From positions 106,482-170,481 of the forward strand of contig CACSJR010000013.1 in the NCBI GenBank assembly GCA_902706235.1: a stretch of DNA of 64,000 nt, given 5' to 3'. Source of the stretch: Citrobacter sp. 18056 (GTDB taxonomy: Bacteria; Pseudomonadota; Gammaproteobacteria; Enterobacterales; Enterobacteriaceae). The stretch's first letter is position 1, and each line of letters starts with the position of its first letter. Below the pieces are notes generated by a model, which had not been told where the DNA came from, did not search any database, and saw only the letters and a list, made by a program, of their open reading frames with translations. Positions 1-8,748 of the stretch are shown here, in pieces. Position numbers and translations under genes: made by a program.

Positions 1-594
1 AACCATCTTTGTATATCCGCCAATAGGAATACCTTGATAGCGATCTGAAAAGTAATTATTATCGTACGTCATTCTGACCGGTAATCTGTTGATAATAAAT
101 GCAGGGAGGTCAGAAGCTTTTCTACCCCATTGTTTTTCTGTATAACCTTTGATTAACTTTTCATAAATATCACGACCAACTAATGAAATTGCTTTCTCTT
201 CAAGATTAGAAGGTTCTTTAGTGCCAAGCTCTTTGCGTTGTTCATTGATTACATCTAATGCTTCTTGTGGTGTTTTAACACCCCAAAGTTTGTAAAACGT
301 ATTCATGTTGAACGGTAGATTATAAAGCTCACCTTTATAATTAGCCAAAGGAGAGTTAGTGAACCTATTAAATTCAACGAACGAGTTAACATATTCCCAT
401 ATTTTCTTATCATTAGTATGGAATATATGTGCTCCATATTTATGAACCTGAATACCATTATTGTTCTCGGTATACGCATTCCCTGCGATATGTGACCTTT
501 TCTCAATAACGAGAACTTTTTTACCTTTTTTATTTAATTCATGTGCACATACTGAACCAAATAAACCAGCACCAACGATAAGATAATCGTACAT
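1..594 (-). CDS. glf: UDP-galactopyranose mutase, N-terminal part (runs off window start)
   Basis: Converts UDP-galactopyranose to UDP-galactofuranose, the donor for galactofuranose in O-antigens. Reading the minus strand from the ATG at 594 gives 198 open codons to the window edge. They begin MYDYLIVGAGLFG, the FAD-binding GxGxxG fold, and later contain GYTEKQWGRKASDLP and PIGGYTKM, blocks characteristic of Glf. A GGTGGG Shine-Dalgarno-like stretch precedes the start. The gene lies 11 nt after wzx in the same direction, so it is the second gene of the O-antigen operon. The DNA is AT-rich compared with the wca genes, as expected of a laterally exchanged serotype locus. The C-terminal half is outside the window. 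Confidence 0.9.
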   Translation of the reverse strand, partial: MYDYLIVGAGLFGSVCAHELNKKGKKVLVIEKRSHIAGNAYTENNNGIQVHKYGAHIFHTNDKKIWEYVNSFVEFNRFTNSPLANYKGELYNLPFNMNTFYKLWGVKTPQEALDVINEQRKELGTKEPSNLEEKAISLVGRDIYEKLIKGYTEKQWGRKASDLPAFIINRLPVRMTYDNNYFSDRYQGIPIGGYTKMV

Positions 595-605
595 TGACCC
601 ACCAA

Positions 606-1853
606 TTATTTAATAAGATAAATACGTTTAGACCGCAAAAATAAATACATTAACAAAGTTACTAGAGATTCAGTTATAAGCAGAGAGATGGCGGCACCAG
701 TTTCAGAGTAATGAATTATCAATGGAAATATAATAAGCAAATTAAATACACCACTAAGTATCAAAATCCTACTGAACTGTTTTTTATAATCATGAGTCAA
801 CATTGTTTGCACACCAAATATGTTACTCAATATTATTACAAAAGGTAGAAATGCCATCCAGCGAAGTACTGTAACCGACTCCTCGTATCCTTTACCAACA
901 CCAATACTAATAATATATGGGGCAAGTATAAATAACATCATAGACCCAATGAAGGCCAAACCACCGACAATACGAATAGATTTTTTAATTAATGATAGTG
1001 CTTTTTTATACTCACTATCAAAAAGTGAATTTATACGAGGATATATCGCTTGCATAATTGGATTTAACAGACCTTGTGCGGCATTCCGAATTGTATTCGC
1101 TGCATTAAAATATCCAACGGCAACTGGTCCCGCGATGAAGCCTAGAATTACTGTAGTACTCGTTGTATAGAGACTTATAGCCGAAGTCGAAAGAAACACA
1201 TGCCATCCATCCTTGAGACTTTGCTTGATTTTTGGGAAATTGAAGCAAATTCCGAATATCCATCCACGCTGCATAATCAAAAACAAACCTATTATTCCTG
1301 CAAGGAGATTTACTGACCCCTGAATTAAAGCAGCAAGCCAAACATCCTCAGATGAATTAACAAATAAAAATGTTAGTGGTATTATCAGACATCTTGCTGA
1401 AATAGTGCATAATGTTATCCATTTCATTTTTTCCATCCCTTGGAAAAACCAAACTGGATAGATAATATTGCCTATTATTAATGGACTGAAAGCTAAGAGA
1501 ATGTACCAAACATTTTTATATTGCGAAACAAACAGGCAAACAATTGCTAATACTACAAATGCAGCAACAGCCAGCATTAACTTAGAAAATATAACACTCC
1601 AAAATATTTGTGTTATCTCATTTTTATCGTTTTTATATTTGGCTATTTGCTGTGTCGCGGTCCAGTTGAAACCATAATCTGTCAATAACACCAGGTATTG
1701 CATTGATGCCTGACAAAAGCCTAGTAACCCAAAATATTCAGGACCAAGAACACGAACAAGATAAGGGAATGTAATAAGAGGTAAAATATATGAACTACCC
1801 TGAACTAATGCTAAATAGAATATATTTTTATTAAGTGTTGAGTTTATTTTCAC
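606..1853 (-). CDS. wzx: O-antigen flippase Wzx (polysaccharide transporter family)
   Basis: Predicted inner-membrane flippase that moves undecaprenyl-diphosphate-linked O-units to the periplasm. The protein is about 415 residues, almost wholly hydrophobic with about 12 predicted membrane segments, and has the early Wzx signature LPLITFPYLVRVLGPEYFG near residues 25-45. The start is uncertain: a GTG at 1853 gives MKINSTLNKN, which looks like many Wzx N-termini, while a GTG four codons upstream (1865) is also open, and neither has a good ribosome site. It is the first gene after the JUMPstart element, with glf following. It is AT-rich. The colanic flippase WzxC, encoded at 7261-8739, is a separate protein. 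Confidence 0.85.
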   Translation of the reverse strand: MKINSTLNKNIFYLALVQGSSYILPLITFPYLVRVLGPEYFGLLGFCQASMQYLVLLTDYGFNWTATQQIAKYKNDKNEITQIFWSVIFSKLMLAVAAFVVLAIVCLFVSQYKNVWYILLAFSPLIIGNIIYPVWFFQGMEKMKWITLCTISARCLIIPLTFLFVNSSEDVWLAALIQGSVNLLAGIIGLFLIMQRGWIFGICFNFPKIKQSLKDGWHVFLSTSAISLYTTSTTVILGFIAGPVAVGYFNAANTIRNAAQGLLNPIMQAIYPRINSLFDSEYKKALSLIKKSIRIVGGLAFIGSMMLFILAPYIISIGVGKGYEESVTVLRWMAFLPFVIILSNIFGVQTMLTHDYKKQFSRILILSGVFNLLIIFPLIIHYSETGAAISLLITESLVTLLMYLFLRSKRIYLIK

Positions 1854-1881
1854 TATTTGCCACACACCAGGAAATTATAAA

Positions 1882-1920
1882 CACGCTACCGCCCCTGGCT
1901 CAACAGCTACCAGTGCACTG
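1882..1920 (-). promoter_or_regulatory. JUMPstart / ops element of the O-antigen operon (RfaH recruitment)
   Basis: Read on the minus strand, these 39 bases match the classical JUMPstart sequence almost base for base. They begin CAGTGCACTGGTAGCTGTT and end with the ops core GGGGCGGTAGCGTG. In known systems the ops core pauses RNA polymerase and recruits the antiterminator RfaH, allowing long surface-polysaccharide operons to be read through. Here it lies only about 20 nt before wzx, so the leader between galF and wzx (1866-2088) is the probable promoter and 5' UTR. No clear -35/-10 pair could be chosen in the leader. Confidence 0.93.
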
Positions 1921-2088
1921 CACGAAAAGTCAGTATGTAATTTGGTTCTATGGCTAAAATTCAACCATAAGCGCCGTAAATCGAATCCAATATTGTGGTC
2001 TTAAATACGCCTCAAAACAAGCGCAAATCCCACAAAACGTCACAAAAATAAACGTTTAACTACCATTTTTAGTCATTGATTTTAAACG

Positions 2089-2148
2089 CAAAAAACGGCA
2101 GTGACGTCACGATTGCGCAATTGCGCATCATAACCTCCCCTGCCGTTT
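2089..2148 (-). terminator. Terminator-like long hairpin downstream of galF
   Basis: On the minus strand, AAACGGCAG (2140-2148) pairs with CTGCCGTTT (2093-2101), and the distal arm runs into a T-run. This fits an intrinsic terminator 25 nt after galF. The long loop itself holds two perfect palindromes, TGCGCAATTGCGCA (2114-2127) and GTGACGTCAC (2101-2110), so the structure is more elaborate than a simple hairpin. It separates galF from the O-antigen promoter region. Confidence 0.6.
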
Positions 2149-2173
2149 AGTCTGGCTCAGCGTGCTTTACAAA

Positions 2174-3067
2174 TCAGTCCACCAGCAACTTCTTAATGCT
2201 CTCTCTGAACTTCGCACCTTCATTCAGGTTGCGCAGCCCATACTTAACGAAAGCCTGCATGTAGCCCATTTTCTTGCCGCAGTCGAAGCTGTCGCCGGTC
2301 ATCAGCACCGCATCAACAGACTGTTTTTTCGCCAGTTCGGCAATAGCGTCGGTCAACTGCACGCGGCCCCATGCACCTGGTTCGGTTTTTTCCAGTTCGG
2401 CCCAAACATCTGCGGAGAGCACATAACGGCCAACGGCCATTAAGTCGGAATCCTTGATCTGGTTCTGTTCCGGCTTTTCAATAAAATCAACGATACGGCT
2501 GATTTTACCCGCCACTTCAAGCGGCTCTTTGGTCTTAATCAGCGAGTATTCGCTCAAATCCCCTTCCATGTGTTTCGCCAGCACCTGGCTACGGCCGGTT
2601 TCATTGAAACGCGCCACCATGGAGGCGAGGTTGTATCGCATCGGGTCGGCGGTCGCATTGTCCAGCACGATATCCGGCAGTACCACCACAAACGGGTTGT
2701 CACCGACAATCGGGCGAGCACAAAGAATAGAGTGGCCCAGACCCAGCGGCTGTGCCTGACGCACATTCATGATGGTCACGCCCGGCGGGCAAATGGCCTG
2801 CACTTCGGCCAGCAGCTGACGCTTAACGCGCTGTTCCAGTAGTGACTCAAGTTCGTACGAGGTGTCGAAGTGGTTTTCTACCGCATTTTTAGACGCGTGA
2901 GTGACCAGAACGATTTCTTTGATCCCTGCAGCAACAATCTCGTCGACAATGTACTGAATCATTGGCTTATCGACGATCGGTAGCATTTCTTTCGGAATGG
3001 CTTTCGTGGCAGGAAGCATGTGCATCCCGAGGCCAGCTACCGGAATAACTGCTTTCAAATTAATCAT
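2174..3067 (-). CDS. galF: GalF, UTP-glucose-1-phosphate uridylyltransferase-like regulatory protein
   Basis: This is a GalU paralog of 297 residues, the same length as E. coli GalF, with the nucleotidyltransferase fold. The nucleotide-binding loop reads [19 protein letters not shown], where catalytic GalU enzymes have GLGTRMLP. Loss of the T-R pair is the known hallmark of GalF, which has little activity alone and modulates GalU and the UDP-glucose pool. The ATG at 3067 was chosen because AGGTGG lies 8 nt upstream. Upstream in-frame GTG and ATG codons (3079, 3073) overlap or crowd that site. The gene sits between the colanic acid and O-antigen clusters and has its own promoter. Confidence 0.95.
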   Translation of the reverse strand: MINLKAVIPVAGLGMHMLPATKAIPKEMLPIVDKPMIQYIVDEIVAAGIKEIVLVTHASKNAVENHFDTSYELESLLEQRVKRQLLAEVQAICPPGVTIMNVRQAQPLGLGHSILCARPIVGDNPFVVVLPDIVLDNATADPMRYNLASMVARFNETGRSQVLAKHMEGDLSEYSLIKTKEPLEVAGKISRIVDFIEKPEQNQIKDSDLMAVGRYVLSADVWAELEKTEPGAWGRVQLTDAIAELAKKQSVDAVLMTGDSFDCGKKMGYMQAFVKYGLRNLNEGAKFRESIKKLLVD

Positions 3068-3096
3068 TATCATGTCCACCTATGAATGGTTGGAGA

Positions 3097-3124
3097 ATTA
3101 TAGCCAGTCAGAACGTTTTATCCA
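3097..3124 (-). promoter_or_regulatory. Sigma-70 promoter of galF
   Basis: On the minus strand a perfect -10 TATAAT (3097-3102) is preceded, with a 16-nt spacer, by TGGATA (3119-3124) as the -35. It lies 30 nt before the galF ATG. The positions are read directly; activity is inferred. Confidence 0.6.
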
Positions 3125-3213
3125 GCATGTTTTTTTGATGATACCCGGCTATATTTGATAAAACCTCGGGGTTAATCCGATAGTTGCGGCAATATCCCAG
3201 GAATCGTCGTATT

Positions 3214-4617
3214 TTATTTCCCCGGTAGCCTAAAATTTATCCCGGTTGCGTTCACGGTGTGCTGATCTACCCGGTCGATGTCCACCGAGCCCTGCCCTTT
3301 TTCATTCACCGCCTTTATGTTTGCCAGGGACAGCAACGTGTCCTGCCGGGCCATAAACTTGCCGCGAACGTCTTTGCGCAGGTCAAAATTCATCGACAGC
3401 GCCGGGCCACGCTCGGCATCCTGCATCACGCTGATATTCCGCATAAACAGGTGCTGGGGCTTGTTATGCAGCTCCAGCGAGGCGCGTTTAAGCTCGAGGT
3501 TGGTTATCGCCACGAACGACTGCGCATTGCCGGATGAAATCTGGATCCCGCGAACCTTGTAGGCCAGCGCGGTATTGTCCATATGAATATCATTGAGCTT
3601 GAAGTTCTGCGGGATCGACTTGTAGCTGCCTTTGATGACGCCGTAGCCGATCAGCATGCCTGCGCTATTTTCCATCGTGACATTATCAATTATGAAATTA
3701 TCACAGCCGTAAATTGCCACCGTGGCATTATCAATTCCCGCCTTCTTACTGAACTCCGGTGTAATATTTTTGGCTTTCACATTCCGAATAATGAAGTGTT
3801 TGCCGTTCTCGACGTGAACCAGCTGTCGACAGTTGCTGCCGGTGATGTTGGCAACGACAAAATTCTTAACCGTCTGATCTTCCGGATAGTCGTTGTCGTA
3901 CGTGCTTCCCGCCAGACCAATGCCAATGCCCCAGAAGGGTTTGCCGTTGGTGCAGTTAATGTTGTCGATAACGTGGTCAGAAATCAGGATGTTTTTATCG
4001 TTGATCGCCACGTTCCACTCGATGGCGTCACCCTGCAGGTCGGTGAAGTGGCTATTGGTTATCTTCACGCCGTCAAACTGGTTATGGAAACCCTGGCGCA
4101 GAATGCCGTAGTTAGCTTTGGTTATCACAATGTTGTCGATGAGCAGGTTACGCATGGTGCGCTTGTTTTTGCCGCCGATGTAAATCTGCGCCACCGGCCC
4201 GTAGCCGCTCAACGTCACGCCCTGAATCACGCAGTCAGAGCCGCGTACATCGAGGCAAATGTTATTCAGGCTGCCCTTTTTACCGATGATTTTACAGCCG
4301 TCCTGTAACGCGAATCGCCCACGGCCATTGCCCTTCAGCGACCCGCCAACCTGCAGCGTTTTCCCCGCAGGGATGATGATCCCGGTATTGATGTTGTCGC
4401 ATATCACGCCCTCCGGCACTTCGACTACATCGCTGTCTTTGAAGGCATCGTTGAAGGCACGGACCCAGTCATTGCCGGGATTGTAATTGCGGATATCAGC
4501 GGCATCGTTACGCCCCAGCGCAAGGGCTGCGGGGCTATTGATGAGGGGCAGTGCGGCCAGTGCGGAGCTGGCCCCAAGGAAGGAGCGTCGTGTCAGGCTA
4601 AACTTTTTGTCCGTCAT
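3214..4617 (-). CDS. wcaM: WcaM, colanic acid biosynthesis protein (periplasmic beta-helix)
   Basis: Last gene of the colanic acid operon, 467 residues, close in length and sequence to E. coli WcaM (464). The N-terminus has a twin-arginine signal (TRRSFLGA near residues 9-16, then a hydrophobic stretch ending near ALA), indicating Tat export of a folded protein. The rest reads as a right-handed parallel beta-helix of the pectin-lyase-like type, with repeated N- and D-rich turns such as [11 protein letters not shown] and [11 protein letters not shown]. The biochemical role is not established; a polysaccharide-binding, lyase or modifying role is possible. It starts 11 nt after wcaL. Confidence 0.93.
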   Translation of the reverse strand: MTDKKFSLTRRSFLGASSALAALPLINSPAALALGRNDAADIRNYNPGNDWVRAFNDAFKDSDVVEVPEGVICDNINTGIIIPAGKTLQVGGSLKGNGRGRFALQDGCKIIGKKGSLNNICLDVRGSDCVIQGVTLSGYGPVAQIYIGGKNKRTMRNLLIDNIVITKANYGILRQGFHNQFDGVKITNSHFTDLQGDAIEWNVAINDKNILISDHVIDNINCTNGKPFWGIGIGLAGSTYDNDYPEDQTVKNFVVANITGSNCRQLVHVENGKHFIIRNVKAKNITPEFSKKAGIDNATVAIYGCDNFIIDNVTMENSAGMLIGYGVIKGSYKSIPQNFKLNDIHMDNTALAYKVRGIQISSGNAQSFVAITNLELKRASLELHNKPQHLFMRNISVMQDAERGPALSMNFDLRKDVRGKFMARQDTLLSLANIKAVNEKGQGSVDIDRVDQHTVNATGINFRLPGK

Positions 4618-4628
4618 GCATCCTCTTT

Positions 4629-5849
4629 TTACAGCGTCTGCAGCAGGCTGGCTAACTGTTGATTAATCACCTGCTGGTTGAATTCAGTTTCGACTTTTGT
4701 CCGCGCTTTGGTGACGACCGGCTGCAACGCCTGTTGGTCGAAAGCGCCGAACGCGCTGAGTCGGTCGGCCAGGGATGCTGCGTCATTCTCAGGCACCAGC
4801 CAGCCGGACTCTCCGGCATCAATGAGTTCCGGAATCCCACTGTGAACCGTGGATACCACCGGGATGCCCACCGCCATCGCTTCCATCAGCGCGACCGGAA
4901 TGCCTTCCATATCGCCATCGGCCCCGGTGACGGACGGCAGCAGGAACACGTCGGCCTCATCAAGCATCGCCTTCACCTCATGGCTCGGCTTGAAGCCCGG
5001 CATCTCAATCACGTCATCGAGCTGATACTGCTCGATGAGCGTGCGCAGGCGACGCTCCCACGGGCCGATGCCAAGAATGCGATAGTGGAAACGCACGCCG
5101 CGCTGCTTGAGCTGACGGCAGGCTTCGATCGCCACATGCAGCCCTTTCTTCTCGGTCAGACGCGCAACCGAGATAATTTGCAGCGTCTCATCCGGCGCTT
5201 TTACCGGACGCAGGGCAAAGCGTTCCATGTTGACGCCCATTCTCGACACCACAATTTTATCCGCCGGGCAGCCCATGCCTTGCAGGCGTTCGGCCCACAG
5301 GTCGCTTATCGGCAACATCAAATCCCCCCGACGGAACAGCTGCTGGTATTCAGGGGTGTAATGGGTGAGCACATCCCGGCTCGAGACGTCGATGCCGTGG
5401 AACACGGTCGCAATTTTGCCGTTCAGCACACCGAGTTCACGCAGTTTGGCGGCGGTTACGCCCGCCGGGCCAAAGTGGGCGATAAACACATCGGCACTGA
5501 ACGGCGCGGTATTTTGCGCCGTGATGGAAGAAAGGATCAGGTTACGCGCCTCGTCACCGTAGCGGCTGGCGTTCAGCGCCTGCCACGTGGCCCCGCGATG
5601 CAAGCCTTTCAGGGTGTTGAGCGCGCGATAACGCAGTTTGGCCAGTTTGCCCACCGGCTCATCCTGCAACCAGCGGGTTTTCTGCGCCAGACCGTAACGC
5701 GTGTAAGCCTCATGGGTGTTGGTCATATCGCCCTTCAGCAGCGAGACAATTTCCACTTCATAGCCCATTTCGATAAACGCGACGATCTGATTTAGGACGA
5801 AGGTTTCTGATGACAGGGGGAATTTTAACAGGAAGAAACCAACCTTCAT
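4629..5849 (-). CDS. wcaL: Colanic acid glycosyltransferase WcaL (GT4)
   Basis: Cytoplasmic GT-B glycosyltransferase of 406 residues, thought to add the terminal sugars of the colanic repeat unit. The N-terminus [18 protein letters not shown] is typical. The C-terminal donor domain shows the GT4 EX7E-like segment around [20 protein letters not shown] (about residues 315-335), after [14 protein letters not shown]. The ATG overlaps the wcaK stop in an ATGA arrangement (5846-5849), so translation is probably coupled. Confidence 0.94.
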   Translation of the reverse strand: MKVGFFLLKFPLSSETFVLNQIVAFIEMGYEVEIVSLLKGDMTNTHEAYTRYGLAQKTRWLQDEPVGKLAKLRYRALNTLKGLHRGATWQALNASRYGDEARNLILSSITAQNTAPFSADVFIAHFGPAGVTAAKLRELGVLNGKIATVFHGIDVSSRDVLTHYTPEYQQLFRRGDLMLPISDLWAERLQGMGCPADKIVVSRMGVNMERFALRPVKAPDETLQIISVARLTEKKGLHVAIEACRQLKQRGVRFHYRILGIGPWERRLRTLIEQYQLDDVIEMPGFKPSHEVKAMLDEADVFLLPSVTGADGDMEGIPVALMEAMAVGIPVVSTVHSGIPELIDAGESGWLVPENDAASLADRLSAFGAFDQQALQPVVTKARTKVETEFNQQVINQQLASLLQTL

Positions 5850-7126
5850 TTCCCCTCCCCGATACGGTCGAGGACGGATTTCACCATCGCGATGCCGTTC
5901 TGGCGTTCGGCTTTAACCGCCACACGCAGGCGCTCATTGATCGCCGGAAGCTGACCGAGGGTGTCCGCCACCATCGCACTGAGGCTACCGTCCAGCAGAT
6001 GACGAATATCGATGGCCATTTCCGGCATCCCGAGCTGCTGCATGATCCCGGCGGATTTGTGTTCGTAGTTGATGGCAATCGCCGGAGTGTCGAAGTTCAT
6101 CGAGATAATCGCCGAGTGCAGTCGCGTGCCGACGGTCAAATCACAGGCGCCGAGGATTTTGCCCATTTCCAGATCGTTAAGTTCATCCATCACCACGTGA
6201 TAGCGCGACGGGTCGCTGATGTGTTTGTGCAGGTTCAGCGCCACCATGCGGTCGTCTTTGTTGTAGCTGTCGATCCCGGTACAGGTTGAGAGTGCAACCA
6301 CCTGATAACCAGCGTCAATAATGCGGTTTACCACCCCGGCAAAGGCTTCTTCGTACGCCTGCTGAGTTGTGCCCAGGCGCTTATCAAACGGCGTCAGCTC
6401 ACGCAGGGTGACGGCCACCGTTTTTTGCTGACCGATTTTGTTCAGCCAGTGTTCCACGGCATAGCTGGCGGTGTAATCCTCGTCGTGATGATCGACCAGC
6501 CAGGCGGTATCAACGCCTTGCTCCACTTTGGCGGTGGTAATTTCACTGCGCTGCATCAGATTCAGGCTGACGGATTCACGCAGGATCAGCGCGTCACACT
6601 GACCGAAAACGTAGTTCGCCAACTGGTTAAACTGCGGATCCTGGAACGGGCCGACGCTGTGACCAATCATGTACAACGGCTTTTTCGCCATAAAGGTACA
6701 GAGCGCGTGTTCGAACTGCGGCGCGCCGTACAGGTCCACGAAGAACGAGCCGCCAACCTGAATAATCGCATCGTAATTGCTGAGCAGACGAACAAAATCG
6801 GTAAAGCCCTGAGCGATGGCGATATTGCGCAGTTTGCCGCTGTCGGTCACGCGGGAAAGCAGGACCTGGTGCTGATAGCGACGACGCAGGACTTTTTTCA
6901 CACGTCCCATTACGCCCGCCGCGCTGTTGTGCTGTTTCATCTGCGTATACAGTGGGTCGCCCATCACCGGGCGGTTGAGCAGCCAGGAAGAACTCACCGG
7001 GTAGCGGCTCATGACATCCACTTCTGCGTCTGGATTCAGGGTGTTAATGGCGTCCAGCAGGCCGCGCAAAATGGCGCTGTCGCCACGGTTGCCACAGGTG
7101 TGGTTGCCAAGGATCAATAATTTCAT
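5846..7126 (-). CDS. wcaK: Colanic acid pyruvyl transferase WcaK
   Basis: Predicted polysaccharide pyruvyl transferase that adds the pyruvate ketal to the terminal galactose of colanic acid. Length is 426 residues, equal to the E. coli protein. It starts MKLLILGNHTCGNRGDSAIL, the conserved nucleotide-binding start of the family, and carries GTRLHSAIISMNFDTPAIAI near residue 345, the family's C-terminal donor-site motif. It overlaps wcaL by 4 nt. Upstream, 134 nt containing a REP unit separate it from wzxC. Confidence 0.93.
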   Translation of the reverse strand: MKLLILGNHTCGNRGDSAILRGLLDAINTLNPDAEVDVMSRYPVSSSWLLNRPVMGDPLYTQMKQHNSAAGVMGRVKKVLRRRYQHQVLLSRVTDSGKLRNIAIAQGFTDFVRLLSNYDAIIQVGGSFFVDLYGAPQFEHALCTFMAKKPLYMIGHSVGPFQDPQFNQLANYVFGQCDALILRESVSLNLMQRSEITTAKVEQGVDTAWLVDHHDEDYTASYAVEHWLNKIGQQKTVAVTLRELTPFDKRLGTTQQAYEEAFAGVVNRIIDAGYQVVALSTCTGIDSYNKDDRMVALNLHKHISDPSRYHVVMDELNDLEMGKILGACDLTVGTRLHSAIISMNFDTPAIAINYEHKSAGIMQQLGMPEMAIDIRHLLDGSLSAMVADTLGQLPAINERLRVAVKAERQNGIAMVKSVLDRIGEGK

Positions 7127-7217
7127 GTGTGACCTCTTAATCGGGGTTCTTAATCCATCGGGTGCGGCCTGATGCCCTCACCCCGGTCCTCCCAAGGAAA
7201 GGGAGAAACAATATTGT

Positions 7218-7247
7218 GTAGGCCCGGCAAGCACAGCGCCGCCGGGC
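7218..7247. repeat. REP-type palindromic unit between wzxC and wcaK
   Basis: Imperfect palindrome. GTAGGCCCGGCAAGC faces a GCGCCGCCGGGC arm, matching the REP/PU units of Klebsiella/Enterobacter genomes. On transcribed RNA it would fold as a stable intercistronic hairpin, which in other operons protects upstream mRNA or binds gyrase or IHF. A second, weaker palindromic tract (CCCTCACCCCGG..., about 7173-7205) lies just beyond it. Confidence 0.75.
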
Positions 7248-7260
7248 AAAAGAGTCATTG

Positions 7261-8739
7261 CTAACCCGCCCGCAGCAGCACTTTCATTTTTTCGCTGCGA
7301 CAAAACTGGCGCTTCATTTCCACCACCAGCGGATGGCGCGAAAACAGAATCATCAGGGCGAACGCCAGCGCACCGGTGGCAATCTGAATCACTAACAGCA
7401 GCGGCAGCGATAACGCACCCTTCAGCGCCACGCCGAGGCCATAGCTCACCGCCAGCGTCGGCAGCGACAGGTAAAACGGCAGCCATAAACTCAGGATGTA
7501 CTGGCGATAGCTCGAGCCCAGCACCGGTTTGATCATCACGAAGTAGCTCAGAACGGTATTCACCACCTGCACTAACAGGAAGCCGAGCGTCACGCCGAGC
7601 GCGCCTGCCACATGGCCGCCGATGATAATCGCCGGGATGAACAGGAACGTTTTGAACACGTTGAATTTGAAGCTGATATCGACCCGCGCTTTGGCCATCA
7701 GCAAGGAGCCAATCGGGTTACCGATGGAGCGCAGTAAACCCACCACGCACAGCAGTTGCAGGACAGGCACAATGCTGACCCACTTCTCACCGAACACCAG
7801 TGGCACCACGTTGTTGCTGACCACCATCAGGCCCAGCAGCACCGGGAAGTTGATGATGCCGACAACCGACAGCAGCTTGTAAAAGTTGACGCGCAGCTTA
7901 GCGGTGTCGTCCTGAATTTTGGCAAAGGCCGGGAACAGCACCCGGGTAATAATCGGGTTGAGCTTCATCGGCGGCACCACCGCGACGTTGTAGGCCAGGT
8001 TATAGCCGCCCGCCACGCTCGCGCCCAGAATACGCGCCAGCACCAATGTAGACAGGTTGGTATTGACGTAGTTGATGATGCTGTCGGCGGTCAGCCATGC
8101 GCCAAAACGCAGGTTCGATGAAACAGTGGCCAGCGAGAAATGCAGTCCCGGACGATAAATCCGGCGGCCAAACCAGCCGAACAGCAGCGTACGCACGGCG
8201 CTGTTCACCAGGTAACCGAGAATTGCGGTCATCGCCAGCGGCCAGAAATGGGCGCTGACCACGGTAAAGGTGAAACCGGCCAGCACGGCGGAGGTTTCAA
8301 TCATGCCAATCTTGCTGAATTCGAGCTCTTTTTGCATCAGCGCGCGGAACTGCTGCCCGTGCGGAATGAGCACAAAGGCAAACGACAGCGTGCGCATCAG
8401 CGGCGCCAGGTCCGGGTTATGCAGCACCTCAGCAATCACGCCGCTCAGGGAAAAAACCAGCGCAAACACCACAATCCCCAGCCCCACGTTCAGCCAGTAA
8501 AGCGTGGTCAGTTCGAGATGGCTGATTTCTTTGCGCTGAATAATGGAGTTGGCGATCCCGAAATCCGACAGCGTATCCGCCAGGGCGATGATCACCAGCG
8601 AGACCGTCAGCAGGCCGAACTGATGATTGTCGATTACCCGCGCCAGCACGGTCATCTGCACCAGGCCCAGACCGATGATGACCACCGTGGCCATGGCGGA
8701 CCATTTAGCACCGCTGATGGTTTTCTCTCTCAGGCTCAT
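7261..8739 (-). CDS. wzxC: Colanic acid flippase WzxC
   Basis: Inner-membrane transporter of the polysaccharide transport (PST/MOP) family that translocates the lipid-linked colanic acid repeat unit. It has 492 residues, identical in length to E. coli WzxC, with about 14 hydrophobic segments. The N-terminal MSLREKTISGAKWSA and SDFGIANSIIQR are family-typical. It lies 9 nt after wcaJ, the initiating transferase, which is the conserved gene pairing. Confidence 0.95.
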   Translation of the reverse strand: MSLREKTISGAKWSAMATVVIIGLGLVQMTVLARVIDNHQFGLLTVSLVIIALADTLSDFGIANSIIQRKEISHLELTTLYWLNVGLGIVVFALVFSLSGVIAEVLHNPDLAPLMRTLSFAFVLIPHGQQFRALMQKELEFSKIGMIETSAVLAGFTFTVVSAHFWPLAMTAILGYLVNSAVRTLLFGWFGRRIYRPGLHFSLATVSSNLRFGAWLTADSIINYVNTNLSTLVLARILGASVAGGYNLAYNVAVVPPMKLNPIITRVLFPAFAKIQDDTAKLRVNFYKLLSVVGIINFPVLLGLMVVSNNVVPLVFGEKWVSIVPVLQLLCVVGLLRSIGNPIGSLLMAKARVDISFKFNVFKTFLFIPAIIIGGHVAGALGVTLGFLLVQVVNTVLSYFVMIKPVLGSSYRQYILSLWLPFYLSLPTLAVSYGLGVALKGALSLPLLLVIQIATGALAFALMILFSRHPLVVEMKRQFCRSEKMKVLLRAG

Positions 8740-8748
8740 GTCACTACC

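Noticed and set aside
4659..5795. Long open frame of 378 codons opposite wcaL
   Set aside because: High-GC codon shadow of a well-conserved gene; His/Gln/Arg-rich, with no known family motif or ribosome site.
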